DNA from: Lachnospiraceae bacterium
Lineage (GTDB): Bacteria; Bacillota; Clostridia; Lachnospirales; Lachnospiraceae
Reading direction: 5' to 3'
DNA length: 33,997 nt
NCBI GenBank assembly: GCA_024693455.1
Contig: JAILKW010000286.1
Coordinates: 1-33,997 of the forward strand
The stretch's first letter is position 1; the number at the start of each line of letters is the position of its first letter. Positions 1 to 9,160 of the stretch are shown one piece after another. Under the pieces are notes generated by a model, which saw only the letters and a program-made list of their open reading frames with translations, was not told where the DNA came from and made no database searches. The position numbers and the translations under genes are program-made.

Positions 1-40
1 AACAGGATCGCATCTTTTTTTTCGCAGAAAGGAGAATGTT

Positions 41-1537
41 TTGCTTTTTAGACACAATAGATATGCCAAAACTCTTTCGATGGTACTTGCTTTGGCAGCT
101 ACGATAGAAATGCTTGGAACACCTGTTGTCAGTTTTGCATCTGATTTAAGTGACGGGACCTATATTTCCGAAGAGACGGTAACAGACGGGGCTATCGATA
201 CAGCTACCGAAGCTTCACAGGAATCGGAAACTGTAACCCAACCTGAGGTTATTTATAACCCGATAGTTTCTACGGTTCCGCTCAATGAAAGTGCTGATAT
301 TAAGCTGCTCAAAGAAGAGGAAAGTCATAAACTGCTTTTTGGGGCATCCGGAATGATAGACATTGATACGACTTCCAAGAAAGCGGCAAAGCTCGGTTTT
401 GATAAGATAACGGGAAGAAAGATAACCTCATCAAACGAAGCAGTGCTTAAGATAATAGAGAGTCAGGGTGGATATGTATACTCCGCAGTTACTTCCGGAG
501 AAGCATATGTAACGGTTGAATATTCGGTTGAGGGAGGAACGGAGAATTACTCCTGCAGTTATTATTTTTATGTTACTTCCGATATGACCAATGTTACGGC
601 GGATAATACCTCCTTTGAATTAACGTTTGATGCAAGTGAGTATCTTTATGGTACGGGAAATCAGGAAGTATCATTTAATCTGTTGGGTCTTCCGGAAGGG
701 GCAGCGCCTCTGTCAGACTATAATTCATTTGTTGATTTTTCTGTTTCGGGTTCCTCCAATGTAAAGATCAAAGATGTGTCGGTTAACGAAAATGTTGTTA
801 CCATACTTGCTTCAGGAAACGGGAAAAAGACGGTAAATGTTGATATTAACGGCAAAATCTTCCCTGTAGAGATAAAGCTTAACGGTATTAAGCTCAATAA
901 AAAGTCTGCATTTCTCATGCAGGGCAAAACAACAACTCTTAAGGTTGCAAAATTTGACGGAAAGGTAGAGTGGAAGAGCAGTAAGCCCAAGGTGGCTACA
1001 GTTTCCCAAAAGGGAGTTGTAAAAGCTAAGGGAGTGGGTTCAACCCTTATAACAGCTAAAGCAGGTGAGTATAAGCTTTACGCGGTTATAAATACGGCTT
1101 CAGACGCAAAATACCATATAATTAAGACTGCCAGAGGAATAGTAAACAGCAGCAGCTACTCACAGCCTTACAGAATGAAGAAGGGATATTACGATTGCAG
1201 TTCCCTTGTATGGCGTTCATTTAAGAACTACGGATATTATTTCGGAAACAGATATTGGGCGCCCGTAGCTGCAGATATAGCAAGATATCTTATGGCAAGA
1301 CACAAAAAGATCGGATGGGTCAACAATAAAAATATCAAAAACAGAAAGTTTAACCCCGGAGATCTTTATTTCGGAACGGGAGCAAATAACGGCAGATATA
1401 AAGGTATATATCATGTGGAGATCTGCACCGGATATGATATAGCATATGTGGACGGTAATGGAAAACCTGTATATATTATGACCTGGGTGAACAGAGACCC
1501 GGGATACGGTGCAGGCGGACTTATGTGCAGACCGTAG
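41..1537 (+). CDS. Secreted Ig-like (BIG2) protein with C-terminal NlpC/P60-like cysteine peptidase/amidase domain
   Basis: The frame opens with a TTG codon at 41, placed 6 nt after AAAGGAG (28-34); an ATG at 36 is in another frame, so TTG is the supported start. Residues 1-33 form a signal peptide (basic start, hydrophobic core, SFA cleavage site). A bacterial Ig-like domain lies near residues 277-350 (LNGIKLNKKS, WKSSKPKVATVS, GVVKAKGVGSTLITAKAG). The C-terminal third looks like an NlpC/P60-type fold: YDCSSLVW carries the probable nucleophile Cys386, followed by NPGDLYF and IYHVEICTG with His458. From family knowledge such domains cleave peptidoglycan stem peptides or related amide bonds; here the enzyme would act outside the cell, with the Ig-like part as spacer or wall anchor. 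The middle (residues 80-270) resembles degenerate Ig-like folds. Substrate unknown. It ends at a strong terminator, so it is the last gene of its transcript. Confidence 0.82.
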   Translation: MLFRHNRYAKTLSMVLALAATIEMLGTPVVSFASDLSDGTYISEETVTDGAIDTATEASQESETVTQPEVIYNPIVSTVPLNESADIKLLKEEESHKLLFGASGMIDIDTTSKKAAKLGFDKITGRKITSSNEAVLKIIESQGGYVYSAVTSGEAYVTVEYSVEGGTENYSCSYYFYVTSDMTNVTADNTSFELTFDASEYLYGTGNQEVSFNLLGLPEGAAPLSDYNSFVDFSVSGSSNVKIKDVSVNENVVTILASGNGKKTVNVDINGKIFPVEIKLNGIKLNKKSAFLMQGKTTTLKVAKFDGKVEWKSSKPKVATVSQKGVVKAKGVGSTLITAKAGEYKLYAVINTASDAKYHIIKTARGIVNSSSYSQPYRMKKGYYDCSSLVWRSFKNYGYYFGNRYWAPVAADIARYLMARHKKIGWVNNKNIKNRKFNPGDLYFGTGANNGRYKGIYHVEICTGYDIAYVDGNGKPVYIMTWVNRDPGYGAGGLMCRP

Positions 1538-1565
1538 CAATTTACGATTTTTGATCAAATATAAA

Positions 1566-1600
1566 AGGACCGGCTCGTAAGAGTCCGGTCCTAATTTTTT
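1566..1600. terminator. Bidirectional intrinsic terminator
   Basis: A hairpin with arms AGGACCGG-CTC (1566-1576) and GAG-T-CCGGTCCT (1581-1592, one bulged T) and loop GTAA is followed by six T on the plus strand (1595-1600). On the minus strand the hairpin is followed by TTTTAT. It separates two convergent genes and overlaps the stop codon of the minus-strand EAL gene. Confidence 0.85.
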
Positions 1601-3524
1601 ATAACGGTGATATATTTACTTTTGAGAAGAAGTTTTCAAGCTGTGCAATAGGTATGGGCTTTGAGTATTTGTAGCCCTGCAGGTACTGAGCAAACATTCT
1701 GATACATCTTGCCTCATCGGCTGTATCCTCAACACCTTCATAAAGCACTCTGTAGTTAAGCTTGTGGAACATATCCGCAAAGGTGTGTACCATGTACTCC
1801 GACGTCTTGTCTTTTCCGGATTCTATAACCAGAGAGCGGTCAAACTTGATGATATCGAAGGGTAGCTCCATGATACGATCGAAGTTGGAATAACCGGTTC
1901 CGAAGTCGTCTAAATAGAAGAGAATGCCCTTTTCTTTCAGTTCGTATATTTTGGCCTTAACCATGTTGAAATCAGTGGTATTTCGGCTCTCTGTAAGTTC
2001 TATGGCGACTTTTTCGTAAGGAATATTGTTTTGTTCTATGATCCTTAATATATCACGGCAGAAATTCTCGTCCCTGACTTCCTGAATGGAGAAGTTTATC
2101 GATATGCGGTGAACGTGGAAACCGTTTTCAAGCATATTATGGATCACCTTACAGGTTTTGTTTAAAATAATAAGCGAAAGCGGATGAATGAGATCTGTCT
2201 GTTCCGCTACCGGGATGAACATATCAGGGAATAAAAATCCGGTGTCCGGAAGCTCCATTCTCATAAGAGCTTCAGCAGTATCATAAGCGCCTGAGGAGAC
2301 GTTAAATACGGGCTGACAATAAACAATAACTCTCGGATCATCAAGATCCATTTTTTCTTCGATATCCCTAAGCTCGGAAATGATGTAAAGTCTTCGGGTG
2401 AAATTGAGTATGTCATCTTCCGTGACTGTATAAAAATTGTTGGGTTCACATTTGGGCTCAATATATTTAAACAGATCAGGGTAAGAGTTATTCTCTGAAA
2501 GCTTGGACTCCGACTTAACAAAAACAGCTTTAAATTTGAGTTTGAGTTTTTCGTATAAGGGAGTAAATGCTTCAACAAGAGCCCTGTTCGTTTCTTCGTA
2601 GTTGGGATTCTGGTCGATTCTGTATACAAGTACCAACCTGTCACCGTGCAAGCGGAAAAGAGTGCCTTTCTTTACGCATTTGCTGTAGAAGTTATATACC
2701 ATACTATGCATATCTCTAAGAAGGTATGCATTTTTATCGAAGTCCTGAACATGCAGGGAAATTATCATAAGCTCGCGGTTTTTGCTGTGTGCATCCAGGA
2801 TCATTTTTGTAAAAGAGGATGCGTGTATCGCACCGGTTTCCGTATCATAAGGATTTGAGTGCAAAAGATACATAAGAGCAATGATGGGCAGTATAAAGAT
2901 CGAGATGGTAAAGGATGTCTGATGATGCAGCCCCTGTATTATGTGGATGATAATACAAAGAACATAGCTTCCCATTACGCCCTGCAGGATCTGAAATACC
3001 AGTCTCTCTTTGTATCTTGTCAGCATGAAACCCAATATGCAGATATTTAATAAAAGTCCTATGGCCAGGAAGTTAAATCCTCCTGTGTAAGAATGCGAAC
3101 TGTAGTCAACCGTAAATCCATATCCGAAGACTGAACCTAAAATATCACCGAGCAAGAGTAAAGACGAAATTAGTATAGAGACGGCATTAAAAGTTTTTTT
3201 GGTTTTCTTAGGCAGTTCAAGTAAGTTCCCGAAATAATAGACATAAAGAATAAAAGTTCCGAAAAGGCAAAAGCGCGATATCATCCGCGTGGCATATATC
3301 AAAAATACAGGCATGTTGTCGGATGCCAAAAGTGTATGGAAGATAAGGTCAAATACTGCAGCTAAAGCTACAAACCCCAGCATACCGCAAAATGCTTTAA
3401 AATTTGAATCCTTGGTAATAAAGGTCTGGATCAAAAGATGCATCAGCAGAATGCAGATAATAAGTGTCAGCAGATCGCCTACAGGCGAAAAACTGCCGAA
3501 TTTTTGAAGTAATCCTTCAGACAT
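1599..3524 (-). CDS. 7-TM protein with degenerate GGDEF and intact EAL domain (probable c-di-GMP phosphodiesterase)
   Basis: I chose the ATG at 3524 (641 aa) because AGGAGAG lies 7 nt upstream; a start 20 codons earlier would overlap the preceding gene and has no such site. About seven hydrophobic helices fill residues 10-240. A GGDEF-like domain follows but its signature is replaced (LHGDRL near residue 293, NPYDTETG in place of DxLTGL), so no cyclase activity is expected. The EAL domain (about 400-635) keeps its key residues: EALMR (Glu418), INFS, ELTES, LDDFGTGYSNF, IKFDRSL, EGVED and QGY. From family knowledge it should hydrolyse c-di-GMP at the inner membrane face. It is the last gene of a three-gene operon, 43 nt after a receiver-domain protein, so it is the likely output or partner of that relay. 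The 7-TM part may sense a ligand; the family of that part was not identified. Confidence 0.88.
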   Translation of the reverse strand: MSEGLLQKFGSFSPVGDLLTLIICILLMHLLIQTFITKDSNFKAFCGMLGFVALAAVFDLIFHTLLASDNMPVFLIYATRMISRFCLFGTFILYVYYFGNLLELPKKTKKTFNAVSILISSLLLLGDILGSVFGYGFTVDYSSHSYTGGFNFLAIGLLLNICILGFMLTRYKERLVFQILQGVMGSYVLCIIIHIIQGLHHQTSFTISIFILPIIALMYLLHSNPYDTETGAIHASSFTKMILDAHSKNRELMIISLHVQDFDKNAYLLRDMHSMVYNFYSKCVKKGTLFRLHGDRLVLVYRIDQNPNYEETNRALVEAFTPLYEKLKLKFKAVFVKSESKLSENNSYPDLFKYIEPKCEPNNFYTVTEDDILNFTRRLYIISELRDIEEKMDLDDPRVIVYCQPVFNVSSGAYDTAEALMRMELPDTGFLFPDMFIPVAEQTDLIHPLSLIILNKTCKVIHNMLENGFHVHRISINFSIQEVRDENFCRDILRIIEQNNIPYEKVAIELTESRNTTDFNMVKAKIYELKEKGILFYLDDFGTGYSNFDRIMELPFDIIKFDRSLVIESGKDKTSEYMVHTFADMFHKLNYRVLYEGVEDTADEARCIRMFAQYLQGYKYSKPIPIAQLENFFSKVNISPL

Positions 3525-3567
3525 AATATGCTCTCCTTCGACTGAGAAATATACAAGTAATGAAATA

Positions 3568-4323
3568 TTATGGGTGAGTCTCAAAGTAGGAATCTATCTC
3601 CGCAACAAGCATTTTAGGCGGCATTGTTTTCAGAAGGTAGTTTACGGGCTTAAGTGCTAAAACTCTCATTACAGATTCTTTATCGGATTTTACCGTTAAA
3701 AACATTATGGGAATATCTGCGGTATCCGGATCGCTTTTTAGCATCTGATAAACTTCCGGTCCGTCCGTTATCGGCATTTCGTAGTCCAAAAGTATGAGAT
3801 CCACTGAGTTTGTCGCTAAAAATTTGATTGCAGACATACCTGAGTTTACGATGGTAACCCTGTATTTGATCTCAAGCCAGGATTTGATGGCTTTAAGCAT
3901 CATTCCGTCATCATCGATAACAAGTATCCTTTTGGCTCCGTCGTATACACGTTCATTTTCCATAATGATCTGGAGCTTGACTTCAAGCTGTTTGATGTTG
4001 ACGGGTCTTATGAAGGAGCCCTCGACTCTTTCTTCGGGAATAAAGTCATAGGCTCTGTCAACCTGCATTTTTTCGCCTATGATAACGACCTTTATATCCG
4101 AAGCCAATACTTCGGCATCAAGATACATTAGCGTTTCCGAAAAATCGTTTGAATTATCCAGATAAACTATGTAAAGATCCGGGCGGAAGTTAACACCTTT
4201 AACATCCCTTGCTCTGTGAGAAACCCGGGTAACATTATAACCGATATCGTACAGATCTTTGGTTATGGCATTTACCATGAAACTATCCGGATCACCTATT
4301 AACAGTACTTTCTTTTCTTCCAT
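3568..4323 (-). CDS. Two-receiver response regulator: degenerate REC followed by intact REC, no output domain
   Basis: Start taken as the ATG at 4323 (251 aa), 1 nt after the kinase stop codon; a TTG three codons earlier is possible, and AGAGGT is the only nearby Shine-Dalgarno-like site. The N-terminal half (residues 4-115) has a receiver-like pattern (VLLIGDPDS, PDLYIVYLD) but lacks the acidic pair and has Arg in SFIRP where the conserved Lys is expected, so it looks like a pseudo-receiver. The C-terminal half (about 130-250) is a full receiver: ILVIDDD, acceptor Asp180 in LLDYEMP, Thr in FLTV, Lys in LLKTMPP. There is no DNA-binding or enzymatic domain, so it probably signals by protein contact, like CheY-type proteins. 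The gene lies between a hybrid kinase and an EAL protein, so it plausibly carries phosphate from the kinase Hpt domain and controls the EAL protein. Confidence 0.85.
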   Translation of the reverse strand: MEEKKVLLIGDPDSFMVNAITKDLYDIGYNVTRVSHRARDVKGVNFRPDLYIVYLDNSNDFSETLMYLDAEVLASDIKVVIIGEKMQVDRAYDFIPEERVEGSFIRPVNIKQLEVKLQIIMENERVYDGAKRILVIDDDGMMLKAIKSWLEIKYRVTIVNSGMSAIKFLATNSVDLILLDYEMPITDGPEVYQMLKSDPDTADIPIMFLTVKSDKESVMRVLALKPVNYLLKTMPPKMLVAEIDSYFETHP

Positions 4324-4324
4324 T

Positions 4325-6376
4325 TTAAACAACCTCTGTATGACTTAATTCTTCAAGCAGCTCATCAAGCTTGACTTCTGCCATAAGTGTTTGGATACGT
4401 GTCCATTTATCCCCGTATTCCGGGGGTATCCTATAACATTCTACCATATGCATTATGGATTGTGCATTATCATAATCAAAAACTTCGAGCAGTTCTTTCA
4501 TATCGGAAAGAGCATTTAAAAATGCCTGTTTTGAAATTTCTTCCGCAGCCTCAGGCTGCTTTATGTATTCCTCCATCGGTGCGAGCTTTTCGAGGTAGCT
4601 GCGATAAAGACGAAGGAGCTGAGGCGTAAGAAGAGAGATCTGATCTTTGTCCTCGGCATTTCCGTACTGCTCTAAGGTGGCAGCTTCATCGGAAAGACGC
4701 ATTGCACCGATCAGCCTTGCATTGCTTTTTAAGGCATGGACGGCAACAGTAAAATTGCGGTAGTCAAGATCAGCTGCGTACTTTTCAATATCGCCGGATT
4801 TGTCGGGAATGGTTTGATAAAATTCCTTCAAGGCTTCCCTTAAAATATCAATCGTATCGCAGTTGTTTAATGCAGCTTTAAGATTTATTCCCTCAAGCCC
4901 GTTGAATTCCGACAAGTCGTCTTCATGTTGAACGGGAGAGGCTTTTGAAACATTTGCATCGTCATTGGCGGAAGGCGCTTCGACGTCATTAAAACCCGGA
5001 TCTCCCGGATAAATTATCATATCAGCCGGAAGATATTTTTCGAGACTCTTTTCAAGACGTTCCGAAGAAACGGGTTTTGAAAGATAATCCTGGAAACCGG
5101 CATTAATATACTGTTCTCTTGCACCGGAGATCGCATTGGCGGTAAGAGCGATGCAGGGAACATTTTTGTTGGGATTGTCTTCCATGTTGACCATTAGCTC
5201 GTGAGTTTCTATTCCGTCAAGTCCCGGCATTTTGTGGTCAATGAAGATGAGGTCGTATTTTTTCTGCTTCACCATGGAAAGAGCTTCACGACCGGAATCC
5301 GCGGTGTCTATCTGTATGAGGGTTTTTTTGAGAAGTCCTTTGACCACTATGAGATTCATATTGGTATCGTCGATAACAAGAATCCTTGCATGCGGTGCGT
5401 GGAACGGCTCGCTGTAATTCTTACCCTTATTTTTACCGCGAAGATATCTTCCCTGGAAATCACCGATGGGCTCCCAATCCAAAACCTTTTGCCTTATAAC
5501 GAAATGGAAGGTTGAGCCTTCGCCGTAAACCGAGTGTACCCTTAGTGTACTTCCCATCATTCCCAAAAGTTTATTTACGATCTCAAGTCCGAGTCCCGTG
5601 CCTTCGATGGTATGAAGCTTGGCTTCATCAAGTCTTTCGTAGGGAGTGAACAGCTTTGACATGTTATCGGGACTTATGCCCACACCTGTGTCACTGACCT
5701 TGATCGTAAGTGCGATATTGTCATTATTTATTTTTCTGTATTCGACTAAAAGTCCGACGCTTCCTTCCTGAGTGTATTTGATCGCATTGGTAAGCAGATT
5801 AAGAATACATTGCTGGAGTCTGCTCTCATCACCGCAGAGAATCGAAGGAATGTCGTTTGCTATATTGATATCCAGTTTAAGTCCTTTGTTTTCGGCCTGG
5901 ATATCTATCATGTTTACAACCTTTGAAAGAAGATTGGAAAGCTCGTAACGTTCATTGATGATTTCGGTCTTGCCTGCTTCTATCTTGGAAAGATCCAAAA
6001 TGTCATTTACTATGTTAAGAAGTATCTCTCCCGATGCCTTTATGTCCTGGGAGTATTTTAAAGTGTCCTCCTCATGACTTTCTCTCATTATGATCTCGTT
6101 CATTCCGATTATGGCATTGATCGGAGTCCTTATTTCATGAGACATATTGGACAAAAAAGTACTCTTTGCAAGGCTTGCTTCCTTAGCGAGAGTCAACTGA
6201 TTTTCAAGGTCCTGTTCACGCTGCATTTCGACCCGCATTGTCTCGAGATATTCAGCATCTGCTATTTCTTTTGCTTCCTGTGCTTTTTTCATTTTTTTGA
6301 TCTTGGAAAAAGAAATAATGATAACAGCAGTTTCGGCAAGCGTCGCTATTGCCAATAGGATAATGGTAAGAAGCAT
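4325..6376 (-). CDS. Hybrid sensor histidine kinase (TM - HisKA - HATPase_c - REC - Hpt)
   Basis: ATG at 6376 (683 aa) follows GAGGTGG at good spacing. One N-terminal membrane helix (residues 2-24) is followed by a short coiled stretch (about 28-70) and no recognisable sensory domain. HisKA carries His80 in SHEIRTPIN. The ATPase domain has LLTNAIKYT, DTGVGIS and GTGLGLEIV. The receiver (about 330-450) has ILVIDDTN, acceptor Asp380 in FIDHKMPG and LSKP. The Hpt domain carries His547 in VHALKSNARLIGA. All phosphotransfer residues are present, so a full His-Asp-His relay can run within this protein and pass to an external receiver, most simply the next gene. The lack of a periplasmic loop suggests it senses membrane state or a partner, or is driven by a separate receptor. 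First gene of the operon; it diverges from the M13 peptidase genes. Confidence 0.92.
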   Translation of the reverse strand: MLLTIILLAIATLAETAVIIISFSKIKKMKKAQEAKEIADAEYLETMRVEMQREQDLENQLTLAKEASLAKSTFLSNMSHEIRTPINAIIGMNEIIMRESHEEDTLKYSQDIKASGEILLNIVNDILDLSKIEAGKTEIINERYELSNLLSKVVNMIDIQAENKGLKLDINIANDIPSILCGDESRLQQCILNLLTNAIKYTQEGSVGLLVEYRKINNDNIALTIKVSDTGVGISPDNMSKLFTPYERLDEAKLHTIEGTGLGLEIVNKLLGMMGSTLRVHSVYGEGSTFHFVIRQKVLDWEPIGDFQGRYLRGKNKGKNYSEPFHAPHARILVIDDTNMNLIVVKGLLKKTLIQIDTADSGREALSMVKQKKYDLIFIDHKMPGLDGIETHELMVNMEDNPNKNVPCIALTANAISGAREQYINAGFQDYLSKPVSSERLEKSLEKYLPADMIIYPGDPGFNDVEAPSANDDANVSKASPVQHEDDLSEFNGLEGINLKAALNNCDTIDILREALKEFYQTIPDKSGDIEKYAADLDYRNFTVAVHALKSNARLIGAMRLSDEAATLEQYGNAEDKDQISLLTPQLLRLYRSYLEKLAPMEEYIKQPEAAEEISKQAFLNALSDMKELLEVFDYDNAQSIMHMVECYRIPPEYGDKWTRIQTLMAEVKLDELLEELSHTEVV

Positions 6377-6405
6377 ATGTCCACCTCGCTTTACACATGA
6401 TATTT

Positions 6406-6434
6406 ATTTTATCTTATTTTATATCTAAAAACAA
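6406..6434 (-). promoter_or_regulatory. Candidate promoter for the hybrid kinase operon
   Basis: On the minus strand TTGTTT (6434-6429) and TAAAAT (6411-6406) are 17 bp apart, about 30 bp upstream of the kinase start. The region is AT-rich, so this match could be chance. Confidence 0.35.
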
Positions 6435-6476
6435 TAAAATCTCGGTCATGTGTGTTATAAGTCTTCATATGATAAG

Positions 6477-6505
6477 TTGCGCACAAAATTGTAACTTGGT
6501 ATAAT
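6477..6505 (+). promoter_or_regulatory. Promoter for the first M13 peptidase gene (extended -10)
   Basis: TTGCGC (6477-6482), a 17-bp spacer and a perfect TATAAT (6500-6505) preceded by TGG, which makes an extended -10 element. The predicted start of transcription near 6512 leaves a leader of about 45 nt before the ribosome site GGGGGAG and the ATG at 6557. Confidence 0.65.
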
Positions 6506-6556
6506 CAAAGGCAATGGACATATTTTGGTATCTGCTTAAACGAAGGGGGAGACTGA

Positions 6557-9067
6557 ATGAAAATGAAACTAAATGTAAAGGGTATTGTGGGAATCGCATT
6601 GTCTGCGGTTATGCTTTTGGGGACGCCGCTCAGTTCACTCGCTTATAAGCCCACAAAGGATGAGAAGCTCGACCTTAAAGGACTGAAGGATACCTGGGAC
6701 GATCTTAATACCGCCTATGCGGTTGTTGATCTGAACGGTGATTATACAGGGGAATTGATCGAAGCAGAGGTCTCCGGAAGATATTTGAAAGTAAAGATAT
6801 TTAAATATAAAAAATCCGGTATCGTTAAGGTTAAAGCATTTAAAAAAGTTTCCAACATGTGGGTAAGAAGAACGGGCAGAGGCAGAGCGGTTTCTTTTGT
6901 TTTAAGCACTGCGGGAAAGCCTTACGATACTTATACCGAGTATAAAATAAACGGAACCAAAGCAAAAAAGATAAAGGTTTTTCATACCAAAAAGCAAAAA
7001 GGTAAAACCGTCTTTTTAAAAGGTAAAAAGCAGATAAAAAAAGCTGCTTTCAAAAAGTATGTAAGAAAAGTCAAAAATCAGGAAGTCGTTGTTTTTTCAA
7101 GACCGGGTTATCCCTGGATCGATTCCGGTGTTTTGGGATATGCTGCGACAGTCGGAAATCAGGGAGTTAAAGAAGATGCTCATCTGGCATTGAATTACGA
7201 TTATCTTTCCGATGACTCGGAGTTGTTGGAATCGGAGTACGATATCGTATTTAAGACTGATGTCGAGGAGCTTATCCGCAATCAGAAGAAAGAAATTTTC
7301 GATGGGGGCTTTACCTCGGATGCTGATGGAAAGAGGGTAAGAGATTACTTTAATATGGTAAGGGATTGGAGCACAAGAGATACACTCGGAACCGAGCCTC
7401 TTAAAAAGTATCTTGACAGGATAGAAGCCATATCTTCTATGGACGAACTTACCGCATATCTTACAGCCGAAGATGATTATGTCATGAACAGATTCGTAGA
7501 TGTTCTTGTTGCCAAGCATCCTAAAGAAGGTGACGGAAAGACATATGTGTGCTCCATCGGTGAAGATCCGGGTTCATACGGTATAGAAGAAAAAACAATA
7601 ATAAATGCTCTTAAAAAATCCGGTTATACAGAAAAACAGGCAAAGAAGTATATTGATGATTATTCCGAAATATATGAAGGCATGTTTATCGGAAAAACAG
7701 ATAATATAAGCGAAGAGGGTGGATATTACTACAAGGCATCCAAGGTAGACAGTTTGTGTAAAAAATTTCCTCTTACAGGTGTTTTAAATTCCATGGGCGC
7801 ATTTTTCGATAAGACGGGGGTTGTTACATGGGATAAAACTCTGTTCAAAAACCTTGATAAGATATACGTGGAAAAGAACCTTGAAAAGATGAAGGGATAT
7901 CTTATCAGCGCAAATGCGGCAGAGGCGCTTTTTGCCTTGGACAAAAAAACAACTGTCAAGGCGTATAATGACCTGCTGCAGACCTTGGGATATCCTAAAA
8001 TAAGTTTTCCTTCGGACAGCAGCAAGTGGGACGATTTTACAATGGGGCTTTGTCTCGCAGAATACGGATACGGTGATGAGAATCAGCTTTCGGTTGCTAT
8101 TGAGAATGCATACGCTAAGAAGTATTTCACCGATGAAGATAAAAAGAAAGTTACCGATCTTACCAGGGAAATAATAGACAATTACGCAGAAATGCTGACC
8201 AATGAAGACTGGCTTTCGGAATCAACCAAAACCAATGCGGTGGAAAAGCTTAGGGCTATGAAAATTAATGTTATCAGGCCCGAGACTCTTACCGATACAT
8301 CATATCTGGATATTAAAGAGGGTGATAACCTGCTTGACCTTAAAATAAGAAGCGGTAATCTCTTTAAAAAACAGACAATGAAGTATACCGGCAGTAAGGC
8401 AAGCGATGTCGGCTGGAATTGGGATATCGATGCATGGGCTTATACTTCAACAGACAATGCCATGAATGATTTTGAAAGCAATTCAATATATATCCTTGGC
8501 GGATATGTAAACAGACTTAAGCTTTTGGAAGACGATTCGGATGAAGCGGTATACGGATGTATGGGAACTGTTATCGGACATGAGATATCACATGCTTTTG
8601 ATGCCGTGGGAGCATACTATGACAAGGATGGAAACTATTTCGGAGAAGATGAGGATGACGGCGGATGGTGGACCAAAAAAGACCTCAAAGCCTTTAACAA
8701 AAAATGCGAAAAAGTAGCTTCTTATTTTTCCGGAATAATACCTCTTAATTCAGTCTCAATGGATGGATATGCTCTTACAAGTGAAGCCATAGCGGATATG
8801 GGTGGAATGGCTGTTATTCTTAAAATGGCCAAAGAGAATCCTTCGTTTGATTACGAAAAATTCTTTAAAACCTATGCAGGAGGATTTAATGCCTATAAAT
8901 CATCAAGGATCGGAGAAGTTATGAGAGTATTTGATGATGAGCATCCTCTCGGATTTTTAAGGACCAACGTTACGGTTCAGCAGTTCGATGAATTTTACAA
9001 GACCTTTGATGTCGGCAAGGGAGACGGAATGTATCTTGCTCCCAAAGACAGGATAAAAATATGGTAA
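6557..9067 (+). CDS. Secreted M13-family (neprilysin-like) zinc metallopeptidase, paralog 1
   Basis: ATG at 6557 follows GGGGGAG. Residues 1-29 are a cleavable signal peptide (SLA|Y). The zinc site is HEISH (His675, Glu676, His679) with the third ligand in EAIAD (Glu743, Asp747), and the end carries the M13-type pattern HPLGFLRTN...KIW. M13 enzymes cut short extracellular peptides. Two things differ from typical M13 proteins. There is an extra N-terminal region (about 30-175) with a calcium-loop-like DLNGDYTGEL (from residue 58) followed by a very lysine-rich stretch. The segment before HEISH reads NSIYILGGYV in place of the usual asparagine/proline-rich substrate motif. At 836 aa it is longer than a usual M13 (about 630-750). 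A related gene follows directly, so the pair arose by tandem duplication. Probably released or wall-associated; substrate unknown. Confidence 0.9.
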   Translation: MKMKLNVKGIVGIALSAVMLLGTPLSSLAYKPTKDEKLDLKGLKDTWDDLNTAYAVVDLNGDYTGELIEAEVSGRYLKVKIFKYKKSGIVKVKAFKKVSNMWVRRTGRGRAVSFVLSTAGKPYDTYTEYKINGTKAKKIKVFHTKKQKGKTVFLKGKKQIKKAAFKKYVRKVKNQEVVVFSRPGYPWIDSGVLGYAATVGNQGVKEDAHLALNYDYLSDDSELLESEYDIVFKTDVEELIRNQKKEIFDGGFTSDADGKRVRDYFNMVRDWSTRDTLGTEPLKKYLDRIEAISSMDELTAYLTAEDDYVMNRFVDVLVAKHPKEGDGKTYVCSIGEDPGSYGIEEKTIINALKKSGYTEKQAKKYIDDYSEIYEGMFIGKTDNISEEGGYYYKASKVDSLCKKFPLTGVLNSMGAFFDKTGVVTWDKTLFKNLDKIYVEKNLEKMKGYLISANAAEALFALDKKTTVKAYNDLLQTLGYPKISFPSDSSKWDDFTMGLCLAEYGYGDENQLSVAIENAYAKKYFTDEDKKKVTDLTREIIDNYAEMLTNEDWLSESTKTNAVEKLRAMKINVIRPETLTDTSYLDIKEGDNLLDLKIRSGNLFKKQTMKYTGSKASDVGWNWDIDAWAYTSTDNAMNDFESNSIYILGGYVNRLKLLEDDSDEAVYGCMGTVIGHEISHAFDAVGAYYDKDGNYFGEDEDDGGWWTKKDLKAFNKKCEKVASYFSGIIPLNSVSMDGYALTSEAIADMGGMAVILKMAKENPSFDYEKFFKTYAGGFNAYKSSRIGEVMRVFDDEHPLGFLRTNVTVQQFDEFYKTFDVGKGDGMYLAPKDRIKIW

Positions 9068-9082
9068 AGGGTTTAAAATAGT

Positions 9083-9111
9083 TTGCTTGTTAATTATAAA
9101 TGTGCGATAAT
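9083..9111 (+). promoter_or_regulatory. Candidate promoter for paralog 2 and the valS operon
   Basis: TTGCTT (9083-9088), a 17-bp spacer and GATAAT (9106-9111) lie in the 93-bp gap between the two peptidase genes. No terminator hairpin is visible in this gap, so read-through from paralog 1 is also possible. Confidence 0.45.
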
Positions 9112-9160
9112 TTCCATTATATCGTGTTGCTAAGTTTTGCATTCATAAAAGGAGGATTAA

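Noticed and set aside
3525-3584. Upstream ATG at 3584 for the EAL gene
   Set aside because: It would overlap the preceding gene and has no ribosome site, while ATG 3524 has AGGAGAG at 7 nt.
9068-9160. T-box or other riboswitch ahead of the peptidase-valS run
   Set aside because: Only 93 bp are available and I see no specifier loop, no T-box TGGNACCGCG-like core and no terminator/antiterminator pair.
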